A program made the position numbers and the translations under genes. Shown piece by piece: positions 24,201-33,531 of a stretch of DNA of 33,606 nt. Every line of letters starts with the position of its first letter. Within the stretch, counting starts at the first letter, position 1. The notes beneath the pieces are model-generated. The model did no database searches and was not told the DNA's origin. It saw only the letters and a list, made by a program, of their open reading frames with translations. The stretch is from Caulobacteraceae bacterium (GTDB lineage Bacteria > Pseudomonadota > Alphaproteobacteria > Caulobacterales > Caulobacteraceae), in NCBI GenBank assembly GCA_947476325.1, contig CANJPZ010000025.1, positions 1 to 33,606 of the forward strand, given 5' to 3'.

Positions 24201-26852
24201 ATGCCCAGTCTGAACGACACCCGCAAAGCCTTCCTCGACTACTTCGGGAAGAACGATCACGCGATCATTCCGTCCGCGCCCCTGGTGCCGCAGTCGGACC
24301 CGACCTTGCTGTTCGTCAACGCCGGCATGGTGCCGTTCAAAAACATCTTCACCGGCGCCGAGACCGCGCCCGGGCCGCGCGCTACGTCGTCGCAAAAGTG
24401 CGTCCGTGCCGGCGGCAAGCACAATGACCTCGATAACGTCGGCTACACTGCCCGCCACCACACCTTCTTCGAGATGCTCGGCAACTTCTCGTTCGGCGAC
24501 TACTTCAAGGAACAGGCGATTATCCACGCCTGGCGCCTGCTGACCAAAGAGATGGAAATCGACGCCAGCCGTCTGCTGGTTACCGTCTACGCTTCCGACG
24601 ATGAGGCCGCCGCCCTGTGGAAGAAGGTCGCCGGCCTGTCGGACGACCGGATCATCCGCATCGGCACCTCGGACAACTTCTGGTCAATGGGCGATACCGG
24701 CCCCTGTGGTCCGTGCTCGGAGATCTTCTACGACCACGGCGCCCACATTCCCGGCGGGCCTCCCGGCAGCCCGGACGAGGACGGCGACCGCTTCGTCGAG
24801 ATCTGGAATCTGGTCTTCATGCAGTTCGACCAGCAGCCGGACGGTCAGCGTGTCAATCTGCCCAAGCCCTCGATCGACACCGGCTCGGGCCTTGAGCGTC
24901 TGGCGGCCGTGCTGCAGGGCGTGCACGACAACTACGATATCGATCTGTTCCGTAGCCTGATCGGCGCCAGCGAGTCCCTGACCGGCGTCGCCGCGCAAGG
25001 CGACCGTGCTCCCAGCCACCGGGTCATCGCCGACCATCTGCGCGCCTCGGCCTTCCTGATTGCGGACGGCGTCGGCCCCTCCAACGAAGGCCGCGGCTAT
25101 GTGCTGCGCCGGATCATGCGCCGGGCCATGCGCCACGCCCACCTGTTGGGCGCGGCCGACCCGCTGATGCACCGCCTCGCGCCCGTCCTGATCAAGGAGA
25201 TGGGCGAGGCCTATCCGGAACTGACCCGCGCAGCTCCGGTGATCGTCGAGACCCTGCGCCAGGAAGAAGAACGCTTCCGCACCACCCTTGGCCGCGGCAT
25301 GTCCCTGCTGGATGAGGCGACAAAAGATCTGACGGCTGGCGGTGTGCTGGCCGGTGAGACGGCCTTCAAGCTCTATGACACCTATGGATTTCCGCTGGAC
25401 CTGACACAGGACGCGGTCCGGGCCAAAGGCCTGTCGGTCGATGTCGACGGCTTCGATGCGGCCATGAATCGCCAGAAGGCCATGGGCAAGGAAAACTGGA
25501 CCGGCTCGGGTCAGGCCGGGCAGGCGGCCGTCTGGCTGGCCTTGCGCGAGCGCCTGGGCGGCACTCAGTTCACCGGCTACGACAACCTCGAAGATCGGGG
25601 CGAGGTTCGCGCCATCGTCCGTGACGGGGCGGAAACCGAGACGGCGGCGGCCGGCGAGACAGTGCACGTCCTGTTCGAGCGCACACCCTTCTACGGCGAA
25701 GGCGGCGGCCAGGCCGGCGATACCGGAACCTTGACCTGGCCGGGCGGCGGCGAAGGCCGCGTCACCGACACACTTAAACAAGCCGGCGACCTGCACGTGC
25801 ATGTCGTTGAGTTGAAGCATGCCTTGCGCGTCGGCGACACGGTCACGGCCCGCGTTGACGCCGGCAAGCGCGCCACCACCCGTTCGAACCACTCGGCCGC
25901 CCACCTGGCGCACAAGGCCCTGCACCGCGTGCTGGGTCCCCACGTCTCCCAAAAGGGCCAGCTGGTCGACGCCGAGCGTATGCGCTTTGACTTCAGCCAC
26001 GGCGCGCCCTTGTCCGGCGAGGAGCTCGACCGCATCGAGTCCGAGGTCAATGCGGTCATCCTGCAGAACGTCACCACCAACACCGCCGAGATGGCGCCCG
26101 ACGAAGCGATCGCCGCCGGCGCCGTGGCCCTGTTCGGTGAGAAGTACGGCGACAAGGTCCGGGTCCTGACTCTCGGCGAAGCCCTGGAGGGCGATGGGGC
26201 CTATTCGGTCGAGCTGTGCGGCGGCACCCACGTGGCCCGCACCGGCGACATCGGCCTGTTCAAGATCGTTTCCGAAGGCGGCGTAGCGGCCGGTGTTCGG
26301 CGGATCGAGGCCCTTACCGGCGATGCGGCCCGCAAGTTCCTGATGGATCAGGCCGCCGTGGCCAAAGGGCTGGCCGAACAGTTCAAGGTTCCCGTGTCGG
26401 AAGTGACCGCGCGGGTCGACGCCCTCATCGCCGATCGCAAGCGGCTGGAAAAGGAACTGGCCGATGCCAGGAAGCAACTGGCCATGGGCGGCGGCTCCGG
26501 CGGCGGCGCGGCGGTGGCGCCAGAAGATATCGGCGGGACCAAACTGATCGCCCGCGTCCTCGATGGCGTCGGCGGCAAGGACCTGCGAGGCATTGTCGAG
26601 GGATTCCGCAAGGAGATCGGCTCGGGCATCGTCGCCTTGGTCGGAATCTCCGACGGCAAGGCGGCCATAGCCGTGGCGGTCACGCCCGACCTGACGGACC
26701 GGTTCAACGCGGTCGAGCTGGCCAAGGCGGCCGTGATCGCCATGGGCGGCCAGGGCGCCGGGGGAAAACCTGATTTCGCGCAAGGCGGCGCGCCGGACGA
26801 TTCCAAAGCAGACGAAGGGCTTGCGGCGGTCAAGGCGGCGCTGGCAGGCTAG
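24201..26852 (+). CDS. alaS: Alanine--tRNA ligase
   Basis: AlaRS charges tRNA-Ala in the cytoplasm. The ATG at 24201 gives 883 residues (usual ~875); a GTG nine bases earlier is possible but less likely. The class II catalytic core is at the start ([20 protein letters not shown], then [20 protein letters not shown] and [14 protein letters not shown]). The editing domain has NHSAAH with H564 and H568, and CGGTH with C673 and H677, the zinc-binding residues that clear mischarged Ser or Gly. The C-terminal part (after ~730) has a coiled coil, a Gly-rich linker and the DHHA1-like end. The stop overlaps the convergent downstream gene through CTAG (26849-26852). Confidence 0.99.
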   Translation: MPSLNDTRKAFLDYFGKNDHAIIPSAPLVPQSDPTLLFVNAGMVPFKNIFTGAETAPGPRATSSQKCVRAGGKHNDLDNVGYTARHHTFFEMLGNFSFGDYFKEQAIIHAWRLLTKEMEIDASRLLVTVYASDDEAAALWKKVAGLSDDRIIRIGTSDNFWSMGDTGPCGPCSEIFYDHGAHIPGGPPGSPDEDGDRFVEIWNLVFMQFDQQPDGQRVNLPKPSIDTGSGLERLAAVLQGVHDNYDIDLFRSLIGASESLTGVAAQGDRAPSHRVIADHLRASAFLIADGVGPSNEGRGYVLRRIMRRAMRHAHLLGAADPLMHRLAPVLIKEMGEAYPELTRAAPVIVETLRQEEERFRTTLGRGMSLLDEATKDLTAGGVLAGETAFKLYDTYGFPLDLTQDAVRAKGLSVDVDGFDAAMNRQKAMGKENWTGSGQAGQAAVWLALRERLGGTQFTGYDNLEDRGEVRAIVRDGAETETAAAGETVHVLFERTPFYGEGGGQAGDTGTLTWPGGGEGRVTDTLKQAGDLHVHVVELKHALRVGDTVTARVDAGKRATTRSNHSAAHLAHKALHRVLGPHVSQKGQLVDAERMRFDFSHGAPLSGEELDRIESEVNAVILQNVTTNTAEMAPDEAIAAGAVALFGEKYGDKVRVLTLGEALEGDGAYSVELCGGTHVARTGDIGLFKIVSEGGVAAGVRRIEALTGDAARKFLMDQAAVAKGLAEQFKVPVSEVTARVDALIADRKRLEKELADARKQLAMGGGSGGGAAVAPEDIGGTKLIARVLDGVGGKDLRGIVEGFRKEIGSGIVALVGISDGKAAIAVAVTPDLTDRFNAVELAKAAVIAMGGQGAGGKPDFAQGGAPDDSKADEGLAAVKAALAG

Positions 26853-27349
26853 CGCTTCAACCCCCGTTCGTGGCGGATGTGCTTGTTCGAGCGCTCCAGC
26901 ATCTTGCGTAGGCCAGGGCCGCGTTGGGGCATGATGTTAGCGATCCGCCAGTGGCCATGTTCGTAAACCAGGTCAATGGTCAGCGCCTGGCTGCGCCCCA
27001 GGTTTTCGATCTGTACATGGGCCAGCGCCTTGGCCCGCTTCCAGCGCGCCACCTTCACCACGGCGTGAAATTTGTCTGAGTCCTGGCACTGGCAGAGGGG
27101 CTCGTTATCCAGAGCGCCGATAAAGCCTTCGTTCAACCGGCGATCCTCGGCCATCAACTGAACCATGCCGGCGTCGTAAATACGGGCCTTGTCCATCGCC
27201 TGGGCGTCGTTGTCGCCGAACTGGATCCGGTAGACGCCTTCAAGGAACGCCTGGGCGCCTGCCGGACCTGGCGTGGTTTCATCGACCGCCCAGGCCGGTG
27301 AAATGGCCGACAGCAGGATCAGGACCGATAGGAGGGCGGGGCGGATCAT
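26849..27349 (-). CDS. Small secreted protein, DUF3828-like
   Basis: The 166-residue protein has a Sec signal (residues 1-21, PAWA|V). The mature part begins with a helical [13 protein letters not shown] and ends in [17 protein letters not shown], the strand-plus-helix end seen in DUF3828 or NTF2-like secreted proteins. It contains a CQC pair in [11 protein letters not shown] do not recognise a function. It lies 40 nt after icd on the same strand and may be co-transcribed. The stop shares CTAG with the convergent alaS stop. Confidence 0.75.
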   Translation of the reverse strand: MIRPALLSVLILLSAISPAWAVDETTPGPAGAQAFLEGVYRIQFGDNDAQAMDKARIYDAGMVQLMAEDRRLNEGFIGALDNEPLCQCQDSDKFHAVVKVARWKRAKALAHVQIENLGRSQALTIDLVYEHGHWRIANIMPQRGPGLRKMLERSNKHIRHERGLKR

Positions 27350-27389
27350 CCCACCCTCATATCAGGAGTCGGCTCGTCGCAGATGTGGC

Positions 27390-28604
27390 TTACGCCGCCA
27401 TCGCCTTGGTCAGGTTTTCCGAGATCTTGTCGAGGAAGCCTTCGGTAGTCAGCCAGGCCTGCTTGTCGCCGACCAGCAGGGCCAGGTCCTTGGTCATGAA
27501 GCCGGCCTCGACAGTGTCGACGCAGACCTTTTCCAGGGTGTGGGCGAACTTGTCGAGCTCGGGGTTGCCGTCCAGCTTGGCGCGGTGGGCCAGGCCACGC
27601 GTCCAGGCGAAGATCGAGGCGATGGAGTTGGTCGAGGTCGACTCGCCCTTCTGGTGCTGGCGGTAGTGGCGGGTGACGGTGCCGTGGGCGGCTTCGGCCT
27701 CGAGGGTCTGGCCGTCGGGGGTGACCAGTACCGAGGTCATCAGGCCCAGCGAGCCGAAGCCCTGGGCGACGATGTCGGACTGCACGTCGCCGTCGTAGTT
27801 CTTGCAGGCCCAGATATATCCGCCCGACCACTTCAGGGCCGAGGCGACCATGTCGTCGATCAGCCGGTGCTCGTAGGTCAGGCCGGCGGCCTTGAACTTG
27901 TCGGCGTATTCGGCCTCGAACACCTCTTCGAAGATGTCCTTGAAGCGGCCGTCATAGGCTTTCAGGATGGTGTTTTTGGTCGACAGATAGACCGGATAGC
28001 CGCGCTGCAGGCCGTAGGCAAAGCTCGAATGGGCAAAGTCGCGGATGGAATCATCTAGGTTGTACATGGCCATGGCCACGCCGGCGCCGGGGGCATCGAA
28101 CACGTCATGCTCGATGACCTTGCCATCTTCACCGACGAACTTGATGGTCAGCTTGCCCTTACCGGGGAACAGGAAATCGGTGGCCTTGTACTGGTCGCCA
28201 AAGGCGTGACGGCCGACGACGATTGGCTTGGTCCAGCCAGGCACCAGGCGCGGCACGTTCGAGCAGATGATCGGCTCGCGGAAAATCACCCCGCCCAGGA
28301 TGTTGCGGATCGTACCGTTCGGCGACTTCCACATTTTCTTGAGGTTGAATTCCTTCACCCGGGCTTCGTCGGGGGTGATGGTCGCGCACTTGACGGCCAC
28401 GCCATACTTCTTGGTGGCATTGGCGGCATCGATGGTCACCTGGTCGTTGGTGGCGTCGCGGTGTTCCATCCCCAGGTCGTAGTAGTCGAGCTTGAGATCC
28501 AGGTAGGGGAAGATCAGCTTTTCCTTGATCAGCGACCAGATGATGCGGGTCATCTCATCGCCGTCCATGTCGACGACGGGGTTTTTTACAACGATCTTGG
28601 CCAT
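27390..28604 (-). CDS. icd: NADP-dependent isocitrate dehydrogenase
   Basis: The enzyme oxidises isocitrate to 2-oxoglutarate with NADP in the TCA cycle. The ATG at 28604, with AGGAA 7 nt upstream, gives 404 residues beginning [20 protein letters not shown]. The substrate-binding loop [19 protein letters not shown] and the later [20 protein letters not shown] and TVTRHYRQH belong to the eukaryote-like homodimeric type II IDH (~400-410 residues), common in alphaproteobacteria, rather than the E. coli type. The longer open frame to 28670 is not conserved in character. The upstream gap of 99 nt may hold its promoter; I see no firm motif. Confidence 0.98.
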   Translation of the reverse strand: MAKIVVKNPVVDMDGDEMTRIIWSLIKEKLIFPYLDLKLDYYDLGMEHRDATNDQVTIDAANATKKYGVAVKCATITPDEARVKEFNLKKMWKSPNGTIRNILGGVIFREPIICSNVPRLVPGWTKPIVVGRHAFGDQYKATDFLFPGKGKLTIKFVGEDGKVIEHDVFDAPGAGVAMAMYNLDDSIRDFAHSSFAYGLQRGYPVYLSTKNTILKAYDGRFKDIFEEVFEAEYADKFKAAGLTYEHRLIDDMVASALKWSGGYIWACKNYDGDVQSDIVAQGFGSLGLMTSVLVTPDGQTLEAEAAHGTVTRHYRQHQKGESTSTNSIASIFAWTRGLAHRAKLDGNPELDKFAHTLEKVCVDTVEAGFMTKDLALLVGDKQAWLTTEGFLDKISENLTKAMAA

Positions 28605-28703
28605 GCCGATTTCCTGGGGCTCGAAGGATTGAGATGGGGCCCTATAGCGGAAGCCGGGGGCCTTCGTCATCCTTTGATCGGCGCGTAATCAGGCCGCAGC
28701 CCC

Positions 28704-29642
28704 CTAGGCGCCTTGCGGCTCATAACCGGGGCGCCATTTGATGCACCAGGGGGCGGACAGATCGACGTCAAAGCGGCGGTCGTGGGCGCGCTCGACGTTG
28801 TTCTTCGGCGGCGCCAAGGCCTTGATCGCGCGCGAGGCGGCCCAGTAGGCGGGCTTGAGAATATCGGCCGTGCCGCGTGACGTCGGGTTCATCCCTGCCC
28901 GGCGGCGCAGGATGCCGTTGGTGTAGAACACGCCGTTGGTCAGCATTGAGCGAGGGGTCGAAAACTCAACCGACATCGAGACATTCAGGTCGTCCCCGTT
29001 CAGCACCCGGTGCGGCGAATGGATCGGCCAGGAGACCGCCTCGCCGCCCTTCAGTGTGACGGACACCGCCTGGCTTTCCATTTCTGGTCTCCAGGGCAGG
29101 TCCGACAGGGTTTCCTTGAGCAGGATGGCTTCCAGCGCCAGTTCGGTGACGATCTCTTCCTTCGGCGGATAGACCAGCATCGTCTTGGTTCCGCGGATAT
29201 GCCACAGCATGGTCTCGGCCGGATCGACGTGGAAGAAGATGCCCATATTGGCCGAGCTGATCAGCACGGCGGCGTCGGCCGACAGCACGCGCTGGCCGGT
29301 GGCTTTCGAAAATTCGCCCATCAACTGGTTGAAAACCTTGCGATAGGTCGGATGCTTGGTCATGGCGCTGCGGGGCGAGACCCAAAGCCGGCCACGGCGG
29401 GTGGCTTCCACCAGACCCGCGCCATCGATACCGGGCGCATCGCCGGCGATCCAGCGCAGGTCGGCGGGCGGACGCGGCGGCATGGTGCAGATGGTGATCT
29501 CTTCGCGCGGCGTCTCGTCCAGCAGCCGGGCCAGGGCCTCGTCGGTGAACAGGCCGGTCTCGGCCATGCGGTGGTTGAAGCGGACGATCTCGGTGCGGGT
29601 TTTGCGGGGGGCGGTCCTATTCCAGTCGGCGATAAGGTTCAT
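28704..29642 (-). CDS. JmjC/cupin-like protein, putative Fe(II)/2-oxoglutarate oxygenase
   Basis: From the ATG at 29642 the protein has 312 residues; the frame also opens at a TTG at 29669, which I disfavour. The jelly-roll core shows the metal triad pattern H138-x-D140 (IFFHVDPAE) and a distal His in PIHSPHRV (H208 or H211). A Lys in RGTKTMLVYPP is well placed for 2-oxoglutarate. This is the JmjC-like cupin layout, whose members hydroxylate proteins or small molecules. No signal peptide is visible, so it is probably cytoplasmic. Substrate unknown. It is divergent from a cupredoxin gene, and the gap holds two inverted repeats. Family call is moderate. Confidence 0.72.
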   Translation of the reverse strand: MNLIADWNRTAPRKTRTEIVRFNHRMAETGLFTDEALARLLDETPREEITICTMPPRPPADLRWIAGDAPGIDGAGLVEATRRGRLWVSPRSAMTKHPTYRKVFNQLMGEFSKATGQRVLSADAAVLISSANMGIFFHVDPAETMLWHIRGTKTMLVYPPKEEIVTELALEAILLKETLSDLPWRPEMESQAVSVTLKGGEAVSWPIHSPHRVLNGDDLNVSMSVEFSTPRSMLTNGVFYTNGILRRRAGMNPTSRGTADILKPAYWAASRAIKALAPPKNNVERAHDRRFDVDLSAPWCIKWRPGYEPQGA

Positions 29643-29650
29643 CTGCGTTT

Positions 29651-29685
29651 CTGTCTCAAAGCGGTGCAATGCTGCTCTGAGACAG
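29651..29685. repeat. Inverted repeat CTGTCTCA…TGAGACAG
   Basis: Perfect 8-bp arms (29651-29658 and 29678-29685) are separated by 19 nt, just upstream of the cupin-like gene. No T-run follows on either strand, so it is more like an operator than a terminator. No known regulator motif was recognised. Confidence 0.6.
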
Positions 29686-29703
29686 CAAGGCCGGGGCCAG
29701 TCT

Positions 29704-29745
29704 GGAACCCCCGCTTGAGCGCACGGGTTATGGGCGTAGGGTTCC
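29704..29745. repeat. Inverted repeat GGAACCC…GGGTTCC
   Basis: Perfect 7-bp arms (29704-29710 and 29739-29745) lie 28 nt apart, ending 25 nt before the cupredoxin ATG. It may be an operator or chance in a GC-rich gap. Confidence 0.45.
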
Positions 29746-29770
29746 CGACCACGGGGCCAAGGAGACCACC

Positions 29771-30166
29771 ATGAAGACTCTTCAGTTGCTGCCCGTCCTG
29801 GCCCTCGTCGCCACGCTTGCCGCCTGCGCCCACGAGGGCCCGGCCTTCAATGCGCCGCCGCCGAACGTGAAGATCGTAGAGATGCGCTCGCCCCTGCGCT
29901 TTGCCCCCGAAACCCTGACCATCAGCCGTGGCCAGACTGTTGAATGGCTGAACAAGGCGGTCGAGACCCATACGGTCACCTTCGATCCGGCCAATGCCGG
30001 CAAGCCGGGCGAAATCTCGCTGCCGGCAGGCGTCTCGCCCTTCGATTCCGGCGACATCAAATCCGGCCAGGTGTTCAGCCACACCTTCGCGGTCGCCGGG
30101 ACCTACCACTACATCTGCATGCCCCACCACGGCCTGGGCATGCACGGAACCATCGTGGTGCAGTAG
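29771..30166 (+). CDS. Lipoprotein cupredoxin (plastocyanin/azurin-like blue copper protein)
   Basis: The 131-residue protein has a lipoprotein signal with lipobox LAAC (C19). The type 1 copper ligands can be placed: H67 (ETHTVTF), C116 and H119 in YICMPHH, and M124 in GLGMHG. The fold is a single cupredoxin domain with a typical C-terminal GTYHYICMPHHGLGMHGTIV. Such proteins shuttle electrons in the periplasm; here it is probably membrane-anchored. An AAGGAG precedes the ATG. It lies before two exported genes, one a PQQ-type protein, so an electron-acceptor role is a reasonable inference only. Its partner is unknown. Confidence 0.92.
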   Translation: MKTLQLLPVLALVATLAACAHEGPAFNAPPPNVKIVEMRSPLRFAPETLTISRGQTVEWLNKAVETHTVTFDPANAGKPGEISLPAGVSPFDSGDIKSGQVFSHTFAVAGTYHYICMPHHGLGMHGTIVVQ

Positions 30167-30313
30167 GCAGGACAGCGAATTTCGGGATTTAGTAAACTGT
30201 CACCGAGCTACGAAATGCCCTCAGTCTGGGCGGTTGTTGCCGCATCGGGCTTCAGGGCATAGGCTCGCGGCCGGCCGCCGTTGGGGGCGGCGCCATTGTC
30301 CCTGGAGGATTGC

Positions 30314-31549
30314 ATGAAACGCGCCCTGGTACTTTCGCTCGGCGCCGCGCTCTGCGCTGCTCCGCTGGCCCTGTCGCCGATCCTGGCCCAGACCGCTTCA
30401 AAAGTCCCGCCCGCAAAGGTCGCATCACCCGCGGCCCGGGCCCCGGCACCCGCCGCCAGGGCCGGCGCCTACAGGGCCCCGCGCAATTCCTTCGGCCAGC
30501 CCGACATGGGCGGTGCCTGGACCAATGCCTCCATCACCGGGGAAACCCGCCCGGCCGGCGTTTCGAACTTGAACTATACGCCCGACGAAGCGCGCCGACT
30601 GGAGGGTGAGGTTCAGACCGAGGTTGCGGCCGGCAACCGGCCTACCGATCCCAACGCGCCGATCGACGCGCGCGGCGGCACCTCGCTGCAGGATGGCATC
30701 CGCTCGCGCTACACCAGCACCCTGGGAAGCAACGTTGGGGGTTACAATCGCGGCTGGCTCGACCCGGGCTCATCGGTCATGCGGGTGAACGGCCAGCCGC
30801 GCTCGTCCTTCCTGACCACGCCCGATGGCCGCCCGCCCGCGCGAAAGACCGTGGCCGCGTCGACCGTCCGGGGCTTCAATACCGAGGGCGGCGAAAACGA
30901 GGATGCAGGACGCGGCGGAGCAGGTGGCGGCGCTGCGGCGGCGGGGCGTGGCGGCGGCGGTGGAGGCCGGGGCGGCAATACCCGGGCCAATCCCGAGGAG
31001 TGGCCCCTGTCCGAGCGCTGCATGATTTCATTCGGCCGCAACGCCGGCCCGCCGATGTTCCCCAACGGTTTTTACAACAACAACTACAACTTTTCCCAGG
31101 GCAAGGACTCGGTCGCCATCTGGGTGGAGATGGTTCACGACGTGCGGATCGTGCGGCTGAACGCCAAACATCGCACCGATGGCGTCCGGCCCTGGTTCGG
31201 CGATTCCATTGGCCACTACGAGGGCGACACCCTGGTGGTGGAAACCACCAATATCCCGCAGGTGCAGGCCTACAACGGCTCGTGGGAGCACCTGACCGTC
31301 ACCGAGAAGTTCCGGCGCGTCGGGCCTGACCGCCTGTACTACCAGTACGTCATCCATGATCCGACCGCATGGGACGCCGACTGGGGCGGCGAGTACGAAT
31401 TCGCGGCGCTGCCGAAGGGTCAGCACGTCTATGAGTACGCTTGCCACGAAGGCAACTACGCCATGGAAAACATGCTGGCCGGCGCGCGGGCTGAGGAAGC
31501 CGCCGCCCGCACCCGGGCATCGGCCACGCCGGCCGCGGTCACGCGCTAA
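30314..31549 (+). CDS. Uncharacterised exported protein with Gly-rich linker
   Basis: The ATG at 30314, with GGAGG upstream, gives 411 residues and a Sec signal (ends near ILAQ, residue 27). An Ala/Pro-rich stretch follows. Low-complexity Gly/Ala/Arg occupies about residues 198-225. The C-terminal half has motifs of a widespread family of unknown function: MFPNGFYNNNYNFSQGKDSV, VEMVHDVRIVRLNAKHRTDG, GHYEGDTLVVETTNIPQVQA and EYACHEGNYAMENMLAGARA. I recall these from Acidobacteria and Caulobacterales proteins without assigned function. The His-Asp-rich conserved segments could be a binding or catalytic site. It is followed 78 nt later by the PQQ protein on the same strand, which suggests a common pathway. 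Confidence 0.82.
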   Translation: MKRALVLSLGAALCAAPLALSPILAQTASKVPPAKVASPAARAPAPAARAGAYRAPRNSFGQPDMGGAWTNASITGETRPAGVSNLNYTPDEARRLEGEVQTEVAAGNRPTDPNAPIDARGGTSLQDGIRSRYTSTLGSNVGGYNRGWLDPGSSVMRVNGQPRSSFLTTPDGRPPARKTVAASTVRGFNTEGGENEDAGRGGAGGGAAAAGRGGGGGGRGGNTRANPEEWPLSERCMISFGRNAGPPMFPNGFYNNNYNFSQGKDSVAIWVEMVHDVRIVRLNAKHRTDGVRPWFGDSIGHYEGDTLVVETTNIPQVQAYNGSWEHLTVTEKFRRVGPDRLYYQYVIHDPTAWDADWGGEYEFAALPKGQHVYEYACHEGNYAMENMLAGARAEEAAARTRASATPAAVTR

Positions 31550-31627
31550 ATACCGTACCCGTCTTTTGACTTCTTCCCGGACCGCGATCGGCTAAGGTTG
31601 GCCGCCTGGGGTAAGGGGAGCAGTTGC

Positions 31628-33358
31628 ATGACGTCTCGGCCAATGATCGCGGCTGCGGGGGGCGTCGCCCTGTTGCTGGCCGCAGTTGCAGGCGCGAGCC
31701 TGGCCCAGCAGGCGCCGGGGCGCGGGGCGGCGCCGGCCGCCGCTGTCGCGCCCACCCTGGATGTTCCCTGTGCGGCCAATCCGCCCATCGCCCCGACCAA
31801 TTCCGACTGGATCGGCGCGGGCGGCGACCTGACCGGCCATCGCTATCAGCCCAACCCTGGCATCCGCGCGGCTGACGTGTCCAGGCTCAAGCCCAAGTGG
31901 ACCTTTGCTCTGACGCAGGGCAACGGCCAGCCGGCGGTGATGGGCCAGTGGCTGTGGGTCTACGCCACAGGCGGCCTCTACGCGCTGGACACCCGCACCG
32001 GCTGCGTGCGCTGGCACACGGACGGGGTCTCGGCCCGCACCACGCCCATGCCGGTGAAGGCAAGCTTTTCGCCCAGCGGCTGGGCCCTGGTGATTGGTCT
32101 GCGCAACCGCACCGTAAAAGCGTTCGACGCCGCCACGGGGCGCGAGCTGTGGGTCAGCGAGGCGCTGGAGACCCACCGCTCGTCCGGCATCACCGGCTCG
32201 ATCATCGTCTCCGGCAGCCAGGTCTTCGTGCCCATCACCTCGGGCGAGGAGGCCGCCGGCGCGACCGCGGGCTATGCCTGCTGTTCGTTCCGCGGCTCGC
32301 TGGCCGCCTTCGACCTGGCCACCGGGCGCAAGCAGTGGCAGGTCTATCCGATCACCGAGCCCATGCGCCCGATCCGCGTGACGCCCGCCGGCGTCACCCT
32401 GACCGGCCCGGCCGGCGCGGCGATCTGGTCGCAGCCGACGCTCGATACCCGGCGCGGCCTGGTCTTTGTGGCCACGGGCGATTCCTACACCGAGATCCCG
32501 ACCAAGGGGCCGGACTCGATCATCGCCTATGAGATGGCCACCGGCCGGGTGCGCTGGCACACCCAGGTCACCCCCAACGACAACTATGTGATGAACTGCA
32601 ACCGGGCGGGCGACGATGCCGCCCCCGCCAACTGCCCGGGCCCGCTGGGGCCGGACTACGACTTCGGCGCCTCGCCGGTGCTGGTCGACAAGCCCGGCGG
32701 CGGCCAAGTCGTCGTCTCGGGCCAGAAGAGCGGCCTGGTGCACGGCATGGACCCGGAAACCGGCCGCCTGCTCTGGAGCGTGCGCGTCGGCGCGGGCAGC
32801 GGCTCGCTGGGCGGCGTCGAGTGGGGCATCGCCTCGGACAACGCCCGCGTCTATGCCGGCAGCTCGGACATTCGCGGCCTCTTTGATGCGCTGATGCGCC
32901 CCCAGGGCAAGAGCGCCCTGAGGGTTGCGCCGCCGCCGCCGGAGCCGGGTCTGTCGGCCGTCAATCCGGCCACCGGCCGGCTGATCTGGAAGACGCCCAC
33001 GCCAAACGCGCCCTGCAACATCCGCTCGACCGCCGTGCCTGAAGGCAGCTGCGCGGCCGGCAATTCCGGTGCGCCGGCCGTGATGCCGGGCGTGGTCTTC
33101 GCCGGCGATACGGCCGGGTGGTTCCGCGCCTATGACGCCGCCACGGGACGTATCCTGTGGGCGCACAACACCGCTGGCCAGACCTACGCCACCGTCAACG
33201 GTGTGCCGGACCAGCCCGGCGGCGGGGTCGACGGCAATGGCCCGACCATCGCGCAAGGCACGGTGTTCGTGACCAGCGGCTTCAGCGGGGCGTCGAACTA
33301 TGGCTCGACCCCGACCGGGCGGAACGTGCTGATTGCCTATACGGTGGATGGCAAGTAG
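31628..33358 (+). CDS. PQQ-binding beta-propeller protein, polyvinyl-alcohol-dehydrogenase-like, without haem domain
   Basis: The ATG at 31628 follows AAGGGGAG by 8 nt and gives 576 residues; a TTG at 31598 is less likely. There is a Sec signal (cleavage near SLAQ). The protein shows quinoprotein blade motifs: LYALDTRTGCVRWH, VKAFDAATGRELWVS, LAAFDLATGRKQWQVY, VHGMDPETGRLLWSVRV and FRAYDAATGRILWAHN. The segment CCSFRGSLAAFDLATG with C218-C219 resembles the vicinal cysteine pair of PQQ alcohol dehydrogenases and PVADH. No CxxCH haem motif is present, so electrons would need an external acceptor; the cupredoxin upstream is one candidate. Substrate unknown. Membrane anchoring not seen. Confidence 0.88.
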   Translation: MTSRPMIAAAGGVALLLAAVAGASLAQQAPGRGAAPAAAVAPTLDVPCAANPPIAPTNSDWIGAGGDLTGHRYQPNPGIRAADVSRLKPKWTFALTQGNGQPAVMGQWLWVYATGGLYALDTRTGCVRWHTDGVSARTTPMPVKASFSPSGWALVIGLRNRTVKAFDAATGRELWVSEALETHRSSGITGSIIVSGSQVFVPITSGEEAAGATAGYACCSFRGSLAAFDLATGRKQWQVYPITEPMRPIRVTPAGVTLTGPAGAAIWSQPTLDTRRGLVFVATGDSYTEIPTKGPDSIIAYEMATGRVRWHTQVTPNDNYVMNCNRAGDDAAPANCPGPLGPDYDFGASPVLVDKPGGGQVVVSGQKSGLVHGMDPETGRLLWSVRVGAGSGSLGGVEWGIASDNARVYAGSSDIRGLFDALMRPQGKSALRVAPPPPEPGLSAVNPATGRLIWKTPTPNAPCNIRSTAVPEGSCAAGNSGAPAVMPGVVFAGDTAGWFRAYDAATGRILWAHNTAGQTYATVNGVPDQPGGGVDGNGPTIAQGTVFVTSGFSGASNYGSTPTGRNVLIAYTVDGK

Positions 33359-33365
33359 GGGGCGG

Positions 33366-33387
33366 GGCGTCCCTGAAAGGGAGCGCC
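33366..33387 (+). terminator. Hairpin after the PQQ protein gene
   Basis: GGCGTCCCT, loop GAA, and AGGGA-G-CGCC form a 9-bp stem with one bulged G, 8 nt after the stop. A clear T-run does not follow directly (TTTT only at 33404), so it may be a terminator or mRNA 3' protection. Confidence 0.45.
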
Positions 33388-33531
33388 AGCGCCCGCCCAC
33401 CCTGTTTTACTGCATTTTGCGGCGTTTACTATCGCCGCCGGGCCGCCCTTGCGCGACTGTACGTCGTCAGAACATTTGGGACAGATGGGGTCCGGATTTA
33501 AAGGAGAGTTGGCCTCATCTGGGGTTGATAT
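33388..33531. other. AT-richer right-edge flank, no gene seen
   Basis: These bases are less GC-rich than the genes and contain no supported gene. They may mark the boundary of an element that continues beyond the window. No target duplication or clear terminal repeat can be shown. Confidence 0.3.

Noticed and set aside
24684-26783. Minus-strand open frame of 699 codons opposite alaS
   Set aside because: The plus strand has unmistakable alaS. The antisense protein has no motif, signal or plausible ribosome-binding site.
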